A stretch of DNA of 64,000 nt from positions 1 to 64,000 of the forward strand of contig JALZUE010000019.1 in the NCBI GenBank assembly GCA_023301705.1, read 5' to 3'. Below are positions 1-8,356 of the stretch, piece by piece. Below the pieces are notes generated by a model, which saw only the letters and a program-made list of their open reading frames with translations, was not told the origin of the DNA and searched no databases. Positions within the stretch are counted from its first letter, which is position 1. Each line of letters starts with the position of its first letter. Made by a program: the position numbers and the translations under genes. The DNA is from Alteromonadaceae bacterium. Its GTDB lineage: Bacteria > Pseudomonadota > Gammaproteobacteria > Enterobacterales > Alteromonadaceae.

Positions 1-1
1 T

Positions 2-103
2 GCAACATGTGGTGGTGAACCAGGGCAACGTTTCGATTTCTTCTATGGTGGTTATGTCTTTGATTTAGATGGTAACAAATTATGTTTTTACCAAATGACA
101 TAA
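2..103 (+). CDS. C-terminal fragment of a VOC/glyoxalase-family protein
   Basis: The window opens inside a gene, leaving 33 codons and a TAA stop. The translated end reads ...FDFFYGGYVFDLDGNKLC..., which resembles the last strand of vicinal-oxygen-chelate (glyoxalase/bleomycin resistance) proteins, where a D-P/L-D-G-N-K/R tail is characteristic. VOC proteins bind a divalent metal and act as lyases, dioxygenases or resistance proteins; the substrate cannot be told from this fragment. A hairpin followed by a short T-rich stretch lies about 55 bp downstream. Identification rests on one motif only. Confidence 0.6.
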   Translation, partial: ATCGGEPGQRFDFFYGGYVFDLDGNKLCFYQMT

Positions 104-158
104 TCATTATTTAATCAATGTTAGTTTTTATCCATTAATATTGATGATATGAATAATA

Positions 159-188
159 AAATAGGCTGTATTCATAGCCTATTTTACT
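159..188 (+). terminator. Probable Rho-independent terminator of the VOC gene
   Basis: A 9-bp perfect stem (AAATAGGCT at 159-167 against its complement at 176-184) with an 8-nt loop. The T-run is short (TTTT then ACTCC), so it is a modest terminator. Confidence 0.5.
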
Positions 189-255
189 CCTTTCGATAAA
201 TGTAATGATTCATCAGTATTAATTTTCAATGTCAATTAAACATCAATTGGGTTTG

Positions 256-309
256 TAGTATTAATAATTATAACTATCTATATATAGGTAGGTATAATTA
301 TTAATACTA
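256..309. repeat. 54-bp near-perfect palindrome before the CmcJ-like gene
   Basis: A 17-bp perfect outer inverted repeat (256-272 and 293-309) encloses a 20-bp core (273-292) that is itself nearly symmetric about 282/283. Folded as one structure, 27 positions face 27: 25 Watson-Crick pairs, one T-G pair (277/288) and one A-G mismatch (273/292). It ends just before the AAAAGGAT ribosome site of the gene starting at 324. It could be a large operator for a dimeric regulator, nested operators, or a 5'-UTR hairpin. The element is AT-rich, but symmetry this long is unlikely to be accidental. Confidence 0.85.
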
Positions 310-323
310 AAAGGATCATCATT

Positions 324-1145
324 GTGACAAATCTATTAGAAAAAACACAGCTGCATTTTATTAAAACAGATGTTACTAAAACACCTGTTGTTAATTATTC
401 TGGTCATGATGAATCACAAGGCTACAGTGATGAATATATTTACCAAGAAGCACAAATATTTGATGCAAGGGTTGCTAAAGCTGATAATGCTGCCACTTTA
501 AATAAAGAAGCTTTCACGTTAACGACATTTCAACCAGCACTTGTTGATTATAATAATACAGAAGAAATTAAAACGGTATATTATGCTGATGTTGAAGCCT
601 TAGTAAAAAAAGAAACAGGGGCAAGCCATGTGTTTGTTTTTGATCATACAATAAGAAGAGGTTTGAAAAACTCAAATCGACAACCCGCATACCATGTTCA
701 CAATGATTATACGTTTAAAACTGGTCATGCTAGAGCTTTGTCTGTTTTAGGGAAAGATGTCGTTAAGCAATTCGCTAATAAAAGAATGATACAAATTAAT
801 GTCTGGCGTTCAATTGCTGGTGTAGTAGAAAAAGATCCATTAGCGTTAATGGATGCAACAACGCTTGATAATAAAGACTTAGTTAAAACAGACATTCATT
901 TTAATGATATGAATACCGGAGAGACACATCAAGGTGAAATTTTTGCGCTTAAAAAGAATAAAAATCAACGCTGGTACTACTACCCTGAAATGAATGACAA
1001 AGAAGCTATTTTAATTAAAGGTTTTGATACAGACAATCAACACTCATGTTTTGCAATGCATACTGCTTTTGCACTCGCAACGCAAAATAAACATTCAAAA
1101 CCTAGACAAAGTATAGAAACAAGAACATATGCTTTTTATGATTAA
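324..1145 (+). CDS. CmcJ/NvfI-family oxidoreductase (2-oxoglutarate/Fe(II) oxygenase-like)
   Basis: The 273-residue protein has the hallmarks of the CmcJ/NvfI family, non-heme iron oxygenase-like proteins first known from cephamycin and fungal meroterpenoid pathways: VFDHTIR (105-111), HVHNDYT (124-130, giving an HxD pair H126/D128), NVWRS (159-163), PLALMD (172-177), RWYYYPEM (216-223), a distal H246 in AMHTAF and R261/R267 near the end. These fit a two-His-one-Asp iron site plus a 2-oxoglutarate-binding Arg, inferred from the family. The start is GTG with AAAGGAT about 8 nt upstream; no better ATG exists. It is monocistronic, with a strong terminator behind it and a 54-bp palindrome in front. 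The natural substrate of most bacterial members is unknown, and nothing around it suggests an antibiotic cluster. Confidence 0.8.
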   Translation: MTNLLEKTQLHFIKTDVTKTPVVNYSGHDESQGYSDEYIYQEAQIFDARVAKADNAATLNKEAFTLTTFQPALVDYNNTEEIKTVYYADVEALVKKETGASHVFVFDHTIRRGLKNSNRQPAYHVHNDYTFKTGHARALSVLGKDVVKQFANKRMIQINVWRSIAGVVEKDPLALMDATTLDNKDLVKTDIHFNDMNTGETHQGEIFALKKNKNQRWYYYPEMNDKEAILIKGFDTDNQHSCFAMHTAFALATQNKHSKPRQSIETRTYAFYD

Positions 1146-1171
1146 AACATTTTTTCGTTCACAACATTTAA

Positions 1172-1212
1172 TAAAAGCAGCATAGATTAACATGCTGCTT
1201 TTATTTTTATTT
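1172..1212 (+). terminator. Rho-independent terminator of the CmcJ-like gene
   Basis: A 12-bp perfect stem (1172-1183 against 1192-1203) with an 8-nt loop, followed by a T-rich tract (TTTTTAT). A strong intrinsic terminator 26 bp after the stop codon. Confidence 0.85.
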
Positions 1213-1319
1213 ACGTTTAATTTAAACGGTATACCCAATAATTTCATTCTATAAAATTAAAGGATAATAAACTCAGGTCACATAATTTTGTATGAAAAAA
1301 GAGTATTCGTTAGTTTTAT

Positions 1320-2879
1320 TTAACTTTGACGAATAATATAATCAAAGGCAGATAACGATGCTTTTGAACCTTCACCCATAGCAATTACTATTTGCTTGTA
1401 AGGTACTGTCGATACATCACCTGCGGCAAATATACCTGGTTCAGATGTTTCACAGCGTTCATTAATCATAATTTCACCGTATTTCGTTACATCAACAACA
1501 TCTTCTACAAAACTACTATTAGGTACTAGGCCTATCTGTACAAAAATACCCGCCACACTGTGTTGCTTTACTTCACCTGTATTTCTGTCTTCATAAGCAA
1601 GCGCTACTACTTTGCCATTTTCTGCAATGACTTCTTTTGTTGCTGCATTTTTAATAATGGTAATACGCTCATGCGCTTGTGCTTTTTCAACTAATACTTG
1701 ATCAGCTTTTAGTTCAGGTAAAAATTCAAATACGGTGACATGTTTCACCATGCCTGCTAAATCTAATGCAGCTTCAATACCTGAATTACCACCACCTACA
1801 ACAGCAACATCTTTACCTTTAAAGAAAGGTCCGTCACAGTGAGGGCAATAAGCAACACCTGAACCAATATTTTCTTTTTCGCCTGGTACACCAAGCTCAC
1901 GCCATTTGGCACCCGTGGCAACAATCACTGTTTTTGATTCAATGACTTCACCGCTTGATAAGTGTAATTTTTTAGGCGAACCAGCCTCACCTTTCTCTAT
2001 TTTTTCAACACGTAAAAACTCTTTAGTAGTGATATCGTAATCACTTAAGTGTGCCAGCATATTATTGGTTAATTCAGTACCCGTTGTTTTTGAAACTGAA
2101 ATTAAGTTTTCAATACCAACGGTGTCTTTTACTTGCCCGCCGATACGGTCAGCAATCATAGTGACTTTTAAACCTTTACGCGCAGCATAAATGGCTGACG
2201 CCACACCTGCTGGGCCAGCACCAACAACAGTTATATCTTGTAATGGAAGCTGTTCGGTGTCATCGCCACCAACAATATATGGAAAGCGTTCTATTAATTT
2301 ATCAACTAATTGTGCAGTGTCTATTTTACCATTAGCGAACAGCTCACCATTAAGGTATACGCTAGGTACGCCCTGAATATTTCGTTCTGAAATTAATGGT
2401 TGAAATAAACCACCATCAATCATTTCAGAGCTGATGTTTGCATTTAATAAGGCAAATTGATTTAACGATTGCACAACATCTGGACAGTTATGACAACTTA
2501 ATGAAATAAATACTTCAAAATGTAAATCGTCTTGTATTTTCTTAACCATTGTTGCCAATGTTTTATCAAGCTTTGTTTCAGTACCTGACGATTGCAATAT
2601 AGCTAATACTAACGAGTTAAATTCATGACCACTTGGAATACCTGAGAAATGAATACCGTTATTTTCTCCACCTACTTCGAGGTAAAAAGTAATTGGGCTA
2701 CGTAAATTTTCATCACGTTCAACTAAGCTCAAATTATCTGATACTGAGCAAAGCTGTGTTAGAAAATCTACAAGTTCAGTACGTTTATCATATTCACCGG
2801 TTTGTAACACTATTGATACCTTATTCTTCATATTCGCGGTATACGTTTTTAATGCGTTTAAAATATCGTTGTTTAACAT
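1320..2879 (-). CDS. ahpF: Alkyl hydroperoxide reductase subunit F (NADH:AhpC oxidoreductase)
   Basis: AhpF passes electrons from NADH through FAD to oxidised AhpC. At 519 residues it matches the enteric protein. The N-terminal tandem thioredoxin-like domain carries redox CHNC (C129/C132). The flavoprotein half has the FAD motif GAGPAG (220-225), the CPHC redox pair (C345/C348) and the NADH motif GGGNSG (362-367). These cysteine numbers are the same as in the E. coli enzyme. It lies 110 bp downstream of ahpC in the same direction, so cotranscription is likely. No clear hairpin was seen in the gap or after the stop. Confidence 0.97.
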   Translation of the reverse strand: MLNNDILNALKTYTANMKNKVSIVLQTGEYDKRTELVDFLTQLCSVSDNLSLVERDENLRSPITFYLEVGGENNGIHFSGIPSGHEFNSLVLAILQSSGTETKLDKTLATMVKKIQDDLHFEVFISLSCHNCPDVVQSLNQFALLNANISSEMIDGGLFQPLISERNIQGVPSVYLNGELFANGKIDTAQLVDKLIERFPYIVGGDDTEQLPLQDITVVGAGPAGVASAIYAARKGLKVTMIADRIGGQVKDTVGIENLISVSKTTGTELTNNMLAHLSDYDITTKEFLRVEKIEKGEAGSPKKLHLSSGEVIESKTVIVATGAKWRELGVPGEKENIGSGVAYCPHCDGPFFKGKDVAVVGGGNSGIEAALDLAGMVKHVTVFEFLPELKADQVLVEKAQAHERITIIKNAATKEVIAENGKVVALAYEDRNTGEVKQHSVAGIFVQIGLVPNSSFVEDVVDVTKYGEIMINERCETSEPGIFAAGDVSTVPYKQIVIAMGEGSKASLSAFDYIIRQS

Positions 2880-2989
2880 GTTACTACCTTACTTTGATGA
2901 TTATTCTGAACTTATGAGATAAAAAAAGACGAAAAGCAGATAAACTGGCAATTCGCCTAAGGGAAGTGTTAAGTTGATATAACTTAAAT

Positions 2990-3553
2990 TTAGATTTTGC
3001 CTACTAAGTCTAGGCTCGGAGTTAATGTCGCTTCACCTTGTTCCCAAGCTGCTGGACATACTTCACCGTCGTTTGCACGAACATATTGTGCAGCTTTAAC
3101 GTTACGAATCATGTCTTTAGCGTTACGACCAATACCACCAGCGTGAATTTGTTCAACTTGAATGATACCGTCTGGATCTGCTAAGAAAGTAGCACGTTGC
3201 GCCATATGGTCTTCTTCAATCATTACATCAAAACCACGAGTAATAGTACCTGTTTGGTCACCTAGCATTGGGTATTCAATTTGACCAATTGCATCTGAAG
3301 AATCGTGCCATGCTTTGTGTGAAAAGTGTGTATCTGTTGATACAGCATAAACTTCAACGTCTAGCGCTTGTAGCTCTTTGTATTGCTTAGCCATGTCTTC
3401 TAATTCAGTAGGACAAATAAAGGTAAAGTCAGCAGGGTAGAATAAAAATATTGACCATTTGCCTTTAACACTTTCAGATGTTACTTCAACAAACTCACCG
3501 TTATGGAATGCTTGAGCGCTAAATTCTGGGATAGACTTGCCTATTTGAGCCAT
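2990..3553 (-). CDS. ahpC: Alkyl hydroperoxide reductase subunit C (2-Cys peroxiredoxin)
   Basis: A typical 187-residue AhpC that reduces H2O2, organic hydroperoxides and peroxynitrite in the cytoplasm. The peroxidatic C47 sits in [13 protein letters not shown] and the resolving C166 in EVCPAAW near the C-terminus. Active-site Thr/Arg context and length are those of the bacterial AhpC/Prx1 class. It is the first gene of the ahpC-ahpF pair and lies downstream of the katG terminator, so it must have its own promoter in 3554-3740. I looked there for an OxyR-type ATAG-N7-CTAT element and found none convincing. Confidence 0.97.
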   Translation of the reverse strand: MAQIGKSIPEFSAQAFHNGEFVEVTSESVKGKWSIFLFYPADFTFICPTELEDMAKQYKELQALDVEVYAVSTDTHFSHKAWHDSSDAIGQIEYPMLGDQTGTITRGFDVMIEEDHMAQRATFLADPDGIIQVEQIHAGGIGRNAKDMIRNVKAAQYVRANDGEVCPAAWEQGEATLTPSLDLVGKI

Positions 3554-3733
3554 GGGTATTTCCTCGTTAAATTATTATTCGATTAAGTATTAAAAGCATG
3601 TCTGCTTTCGATGAAGTAATAATAGAGGGAATGGCTTTATTAATAAATTTAATAAAATTGATTTTTATGTTCAGAAATATTGAATATAAACAAATAAATA
3701 TTTAACCTGTCAGAAGGTACATAATAAAAACAT

Positions 3734-3769
3734 AAAAAAAGAGCTGTACTTCACATGGAAGTACAGCCC
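3734..3769 (-). terminator. Rho-independent terminator of katG
   Basis: Read on the minus strand, a stem of about 12 bp (GCTGTACTTC facing GAAGTACAGC plus flanks; 3741-3769) is followed by seven T residues (3734-3740). It lies 25 bp after the katG stop and separates katG from ahpC. Confidence 0.9.
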
Positions 3770-3793
3770 TATTAGTTAATGTAAGTAATTAAC

Positions 3794-6019
3794 TTATTTT
3801 AAATCGAAGCGATCTAATTGCATTACTTTAACCCATGCTTTAACAAAGTCATTAACAAACTTTTTGTCAGCATCGTCAGAAGCATATACTTCAGCAATAG
3901 ATCTTAGCTCTGTACTTGAACCAAAAATAAGATCAACTGGTGTTGCTTTCCACTTTAATTCGCCAGAAGCACGGTCATTACCTTTATAAATACCTTCAGC
4001 AGACTCATCTTTTGTCCATACTGTTGCCATATCTAATAAATTAACAAAGAAATCATTTGTTAATGTACCAGGCTTATCAGTAAATACACCGTATGATGAA
4101 CCATCGTAGTTAGCGTCAAGTGCACGCATACCACCAACTAATACAGTCATTTCTGGAACAGTTAAACCAAGAGAGTTAGCTTTATTTACTAACATTTCTG
4201 CTGGCGATCTGTAACTATCTGTTGAGTAATAGTTACGGAAACCATCAGCATTTGGTTTCAAGTAGCTAAATGATTTAACATCAGTTTGTGCTTGTGTAGC
4301 ATCAGCACGACCAGGAACAAATGGCACTTCTACTTCATGTCCAGCTTGTTTAGCCGCTTCTTCTAATGCAGCAGCACCACCTAGAACAATTACATCAGCA
4401 AGTGATACTTGTTTTTTAGATGACTTCTTGTTGAACTTCTCTTGAATTGATTCAAGTTTAGCAAGCACTTTACTTAATTCTTTCGGGTTATTTACAGCCC
4501 ACTCGTTTTGTGGTGCTAAATTAATACGAGCACCATTTGCACCGCCACGCATATCAGTTACACGATGGCTAGAGCCAGAAGCCCATGCAGTACGAATCAG
4601 TTGTTGTGTTGTTAAACCAGATTTAAGAATTTCTTTTTTCAGCTTAGCTACGTCTTTATTTGTTACTACTTTGTAGTCAACCGCTGAAATAGGATCTTGC
4701 CATGTTAATACTTCTGCAGGAACCTCTGAACCAACATATCTAGCACGTGGCCCCATATCTCTGTGTGTTAATTTGAACCAAGCTTTTGCGAATGCTTTAT
4801 CAAAAACTGTTGTATCAGCTCTGAAGCTTTCAACAATTTTACGGAATTCAGGGTCTTCTTTAAGCGCAACATCTGTTGTAAACATAATAGGTGCATTACG
4901 TTTACCTGGAATATGTGCATCAGGTACTAAGAACTTTGCAGCTGGATCATCAGGTGTCCATTGTGTTGCACCTGCAGGGCTTTTCGTTTTAACCCAATTG
5001 AAGTTCATTAAGTTATCTAAGTAATTAGACGACCATTTAGTAGGAGTTACAGTCCAAGCACCTTCTAAACCACTACTTATAGTATCAGCACCTACGCCAG
5101 TACCACATTTGTTTTTCCAGCCTAAAGCTTGTTGTTCAATTGCTGCTCCACCAGGTGCATCACCAACACAACCAGCAGGCTTTCTTGCACCATGTGCTTT
5201 ACCTAATGTGTGACCACCAGCTAATAATGCAACAATTTCTTCATCATTCATTGCCATGCGGCCAAATGAACGACGAATGTCATTTGCTGCTAATAATGGA
5301 TCAGGGTTACCGTGAGGACCTTCAGGGTTTACATAAATTAAACCTTGTTCAAGCGCTGCTACTGGGCCTACAAGCTTACCTTTTTTATCATGGCGTTTAT
5401 CAGTAAGAAATTTCTTTTCAGGACCCCAGTATACTAGATCTGGTTCCCAATCATCAGAGCGTCCACCAGCAAAACCGAATGTTTTAAAGCCACTTGACTC
5501 TAATGCAACATTACCTGAAAGTACCATTAAATCAGCCCAAGAAAGCTGACGACCATACTTTTGCTTAACAGGCCACATCAAACGACGAGCTTTATCTAAG
5601 TTAACGTTATCAGGCCAGCTATTTAATGGATCAAAACGTTGTTGACCACCTGATGCACCACCACGACCGTCAGTAACACGGTAAACACCAGCACTATGCC
5701 AAGCCATACGAATCATTAATGGACCATAATGACCCCAATCTGCAGGCCACCAAGACTTTGAGTCAGTTAATGTTTGCTTAATATCTTCTTTAAGAACAGC
5801 TAAATCAATTTTCGCAAATTCTTCTGCATAATTATACTCTTCACCATAAGGGTTAGATTCAGCACTATGCTGACGAAGAGGAGCTAGGTTTAATTGGTTT
5901 GGCCACCAAAATTGGTTTGTTTTAGCATCTGTATCTTGTGCTAAAACAGATGTACTCATGGCCATCGATGAGATTGCAACTGATATTGCTGCTGCTATTG
6001 ACAGTGTTTTCTTCGACAT
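3794..6019 (-). CDS. katG: Catalase-peroxidase KatG with N-terminal signal peptide
   Basis: KatG is a bifunctional haem catalase/peroxidase. The 741-residue protein has both halves of the duplicated fold. The distal site is R104, W107, H108 ([11 protein letters not shown]), the proximal haem ligand is H270 ([10 protein letters not shown]), and the catalase-essential Met-Tyr-Trp adduct residues are W107, Y229 (LIYVNPEG) and M255 (GRMAMND). A clear Sec signal peptide is visible: KK near the start, a hydrophobic stretch at 6-24, and an Ala-x-Ala-like cut near VLAQ (about 27). It is therefore probably periplasmic, unlike E. coli KatG. Ribosome site GGAG precedes the start. It is divergent from oxyR, so peroxide induction by OxyR is likely. 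Confidence 0.97.
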   Translation of the reverse strand: MSKKTLSIAAAISVAISSMAMSTSVLAQDTDAKTNQFWWPNQLNLAPLRQHSAESNPYGEEYNYAEEFAKIDLAVLKEDIKQTLTDSKSWWPADWGHYGPLMIRMAWHSAGVYRVTDGRGGASGGQQRFDPLNSWPDNVNLDKARRLMWPVKQKYGRQLSWADLMVLSGNVALESSGFKTFGFAGGRSDDWEPDLVYWGPEKKFLTDKRHDKKGKLVGPVAALEQGLIYVNPEGPHGNPDPLLAANDIRRSFGRMAMNDEEIVALLAGGHTLGKAHGARKPAGCVGDAPGGAAIEQQALGWKNKCGTGVGADTISSGLEGAWTVTPTKWSSNYLDNLMNFNWVKTKSPAGATQWTPDDPAAKFLVPDAHIPGKRNAPIMFTTDVALKEDPEFRKIVESFRADTTVFDKAFAKAWFKLTHRDMGPRARYVGSEVPAEVLTWQDPISAVDYKVVTNKDVAKLKKEILKSGLTTQQLIRTAWASGSSHRVTDMRGGANGARINLAPQNEWAVNNPKELSKVLAKLESIQEKFNKKSSKKQVSLADVIVLGGAAALEEAAKQAGHEVEVPFVPGRADATQAQTDVKSFSYLKPNADGFRNYYSTDSYRSPAEMLVNKANSLGLTVPEMTVLVGGMRALDANYDGSSYGVFTDKPGTLTNDFFVNLLDMATVWTKDESAEGIYKGNDRASGELKWKATPVDLIFGSSTELRSIAEVYASDDADKKFVNDFVKAWVKVMQLDRFDLK

Positions 6020-6112
6020 TGTTCATTCTCCGTTTGTTTGAGTTTGAAAATTAGTTTTATTAATCATTGAACTACTTATGAATAATAAATTTAATGGTTG
6101 TATATCAGTGGT

Positions 6113-6127
6113 TTAGCTATTTACTAT
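6113..6127. promoter_or_regulatory. Possible OxyR half-site near katG
   Basis: TTAG-N7-CTAT, matching 7 of 8 fixed bases of the OxyR half-operator ATAG-N7-CTAT. It lies about 95 bp upstream of the katG start, a normal activator position. The second half of a full tandem site (7 bp further right) is poor (TTTT-N7-CTTT). Confidence 0.35.
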
Positions 6128-6272
6128 ATGACCATTTTAGTCTATCTTTGTCATAATTGTTAGAAATAAATTGATTAAGTTGTGAAGTTATAACATTTCA
6201 TTAACAACTATTGATATTTGTTTATTTAATAGCATAGTCTTAACTTAGTATTTTTTAAAGTTGAATAAAATG

Positions 6273-6287
6273 ATAGCAATGTTCTAT
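6273..6287. promoter_or_regulatory. Possible OxyR half-site near oxyR (autoregulation)
   Basis: ATAG-N7-CTAT with all 8 fixed bases, 68-82 bp upstream of the oxyR ATG, where OxyR autorepression would act. No good tandem partner was found on either side, so the assignment is tentative. Confidence 0.4.
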
Positions 6288-6354
6288 TTTTTTAAAGTGA
6301 TTGGTTCGGTTTATTGGATTAATATGTCATCAACATTCAATAAAAGTGATAAAT

Positions 6355-7257
6355 ATGATTTCAATTAAACAATTACATTATGCATTAGCGATAGAAAAGA
6401 CATTGCATTTTAAGAAAGCTGCAGAAGCATGTAATGTTTCACAATCAGCATTAAGTACTTCTATTAATGAACTCGAAAAACAATTAGGTGTTCCGATATT
6501 TGAACGGAACAATAAGAAGGTTTTAGTAACGGGTAATGGTCAATTAATTCTAGATAAAGCGAAAAGAGTTAAATTAGAGCTAGATGAATTATTACAAATT
6601 TCACAAATGCATAAGCAACCATTTGCAAATGAAATGACAATAGGTGTTATTCCTACTATTGGCCCTTATTTGTTGCCAAAAGTATTACCCGAGGTCAGGG
6701 TACAATATCCTGATTTTAAATTAAAAATTATAGAAGATCAGTCTCATGTATTAACCGAAAAAGTGAGAACAGGTGAAATTGATGCTGCTATTCTCGCTTT
6801 ACCTTACCCTGTAGATGGGTTGATGACGTTTAATTTTTGGGAAGAAGACTTTTACTGGGTATGTCATAAAGATGATTGTTCAAATACTTTAAGAGAAATA
6901 GCCAGTGATGAATTAGAAACTGAAAAATTAATGTTATTAAAAGAAGGGCATTGTTTGAAAGATCATGTACTTGAAGCATGTAAGCTACAAAGTACAAAAT
7001 CTAATACTGATTTTGATTCAACTAGTTTACATACTTTAATTCAAATGGTGGCAGGTAAATTAGGTACAACATTGGTCCCTCAAATGGCATTAGATAAATT
7101 AATATACAATGAACCTGAACTACGAGCTATTCATTTAAAAGAGCCTGGACCTCATCGAAGTATAGCGTTAGTTATAAGACCTAATTATGTCAGAACAAAT
7201 GAATTAACCTTGTTAAAAGACATTTTTACAAAGCAACTTATGCTTAAATGTTGCTAA
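6355..7257 (+). CDS. oxyR: Hydrogen-peroxide-sensing LysR-type regulator OxyR
   Basis: A 300-residue LysR-type activator of peroxide defence. The N-terminal winged helix-turn-helix (about 1-60) carries HFKKAAEACNVSQSALS. The sensing core reads GHCLKDHVLEAC, with C200 and C209 separated by nine residues exactly as C199/C208 of E. coli OxyR, so it should be a redox-disulfide switch. IGVIPTIGPYLLP (about 96-108) is also OxyR-typical. I chose the ATG at 6355, giving MISIKQLHYAL; the open frame extends to a TTG at 6301, but those 18 residues look nothing like the family. It is divergent from katG, with ahpCF two genes away, so it is probably the local regulator. Confidence 0.93.
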   Translation: MISIKQLHYALAIEKTLHFKKAAEACNVSQSALSTSINELEKQLGVPIFERNNKKVLVTGNGQLILDKAKRVKLELDELLQISQMHKQPFANEMTIGVIPTIGPYLLPKVLPEVRVQYPDFKLKIIEDQSHVLTEKVRTGEIDAAILALPYPVDGLMTFNFWEEDFYWVCHKDDCSNTLREIASDELETEKLMLLKEGHCLKDHVLEACKLQSTKSNTDFDSTSLHTLIQMVAGKLGTTLVPQMALDKLIYNEPELRAIHLKEPGPHRSIALVIRPNYVRTNELTLLKDIFTKQLMLKCC

Positions 7258-7300
7258 CTATATAGCTTAAAATAAACTGAACAGAGTGGTAAAATCTTAC

Positions 7301-8353
7301 TTACTCTTGTTCATTTGTTGAGTTTTCTTCAGCATAAAGCCTATTTTTCTGCTGCAATAGTTTATCAACATAACGTGACATTTTGAGTTTCTTCTTAATA
7401 TTATTATCTAAATAAACTTCTATTTCGTTTAATGTTTTCTGAATATTATCTATTTGATTAGTGATTGCTAATGGTGTTGAATTTTGTTCATTACTAGTTG
7501 ACGGTTCAATGCTTTGCATTTGGTTTGTACGTAATGATCCTGTTAATTCTATTTCCATTTCACTAGCTACTTGTTGCACCGCATGAATATTAATAACGTC
7601 GAGCTCTTCTAAAAAAGCATAAAGTAAAATACGGTCAACAAAAATATTTATTTTACGAGGTACACCTAATGCTTTTTCATGAATTAAGGCATAGCACTCT
7701 TCAGAAAAAATATTTTCTTTATTACACTGTGCTTGTTGCAAACGGTGGTTTATATATTCTTTAACCTCTTCTACGGACAAAGGCTTTAAATGTGCAGAAG
7801 CAATAATACGTTGTCTAAATTGTTCCATGTTAGGCGCTTGAATAATATCTTTTAATTCTTCTTGCCCAAGTAAAAAGCTTTGAATTAACGGTTTATTATT
7901 CAACTGGAAATTAGATAACATTCGAAGTTCTTCAACCGTTTCTGAAGGTAAATTTTGAGCTTCATCAACTAATAATAAAGCCCGCTTTCCTTGTTGATTT
8001 AGCTGAATCAAAAAATTTTCAATTGCACGTAGTAAATCTGCTTTACTATGGTTGTTAAGTGGAATTTTAAATTCAGAAGCGACTAGTTCTAATAATTCTT
8101 GTGGTGCTAATTTTGTTGTCACAATTTGAGCAGCAACAATATTCTCGTCACCAATATTATTCAGTAAATTACGTGCAATGGTGGTTTTACCGGTTCCTAT
8201 AGGGCCGGTAATAACAATAAAACCTTCACCTTGATCTAAGCCGTACTGTAAGTAAGATAATGCACGTTGATGATGGCTAGAAGCAAAGAAAAACCTAGGA
8301 TCAGGGCTTAATTGAAAAGGTCTTTCTTTAAAGCCATAATAATCTTCATACAT
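7301..8353 (-). CDS. XrtA/PEP-CTERM system-associated ATPase (TIGR03015-type, ExeA-like)
   Basis: A 350-residue AAA-type ATPase related to ExeA/GspA. It starts YYGFKERPFQLSPDPRFFF, typical of this class. Walker A is GPIGTGKTT (50-58) and Walker B is LLLVDEAQ with D130/E131. A helical lid ends near 265, and the last 80 residues are polar and probably coiled. Members occur almost only in exosortase A exopolysaccharide loci; the exact role is unknown, with an assembly or energising function for the export machine being inferred. It is the last gene of the minus-strand operon 13087-7301, 3 bp after the outer-membrane protein gene. Confidence 0.9.
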   Translation of the reverse strand: MYEDYYGFKERPFQLSPDPRFFFASSHHQRALSYLQYGLDQGEGFIVITGPIGTGKTTIARNLLNNIGDENIVAAQIVTTKLAPQELLELVASEFKIPLNNHSKADLLRAIENFLIQLNQQGKRALLLVDEAQNLPSETVEELRMLSNFQLNNKPLIQSFLLGQEELKDIIQAPNMEQFRQRIIASAHLKPLSVEEVKEYINHRLQQAQCNKENIFSEECYALIHEKALGVPRKINIFVDRILLYAFLEELDVINIHAVQQVASEMEIELTGSLRTNQMQSIEPSTSNEQNSTPLAITNQIDNIQKTLNEIEVYLDNNIKKKLKMSRYVDKLLQQKNRLYAEENSTNEQE

Positions 8354-8356
8354 GAA

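Larger units (their letters stand above)
6020..6354. promoter_or_regulatory. katG-oxyR divergent intergenic region
   Basis: 335 bp without a gene, AT-rich, serving as the divergent promoter region of katG (left) and oxyR (right). It holds two ATAG-N7-CTAT-like elements listed separately. No small ORF with a ribosome site and no RNA gene was recognised; core promoter boxes could not be assigned with confidence. Confidence 0.7.

Noticed and set aside
3554-3740. OxyR site upstream of ahpC
   Set aside because: No ATAG-N7-CTAT element better than chance was found on either strand.
4773-5406. Open frames on the plus strand inside katG
   Set aside because: Antisense shadows of a strongly conserved gene, with no ribosome site and no family resemblance.
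6301-6354. Longer OxyR start at TTG 6301
   Set aside because: The extra 18 residues do not resemble OxyR N-termini; the ATG at 6355 begins the conserved helix-turn-helix.
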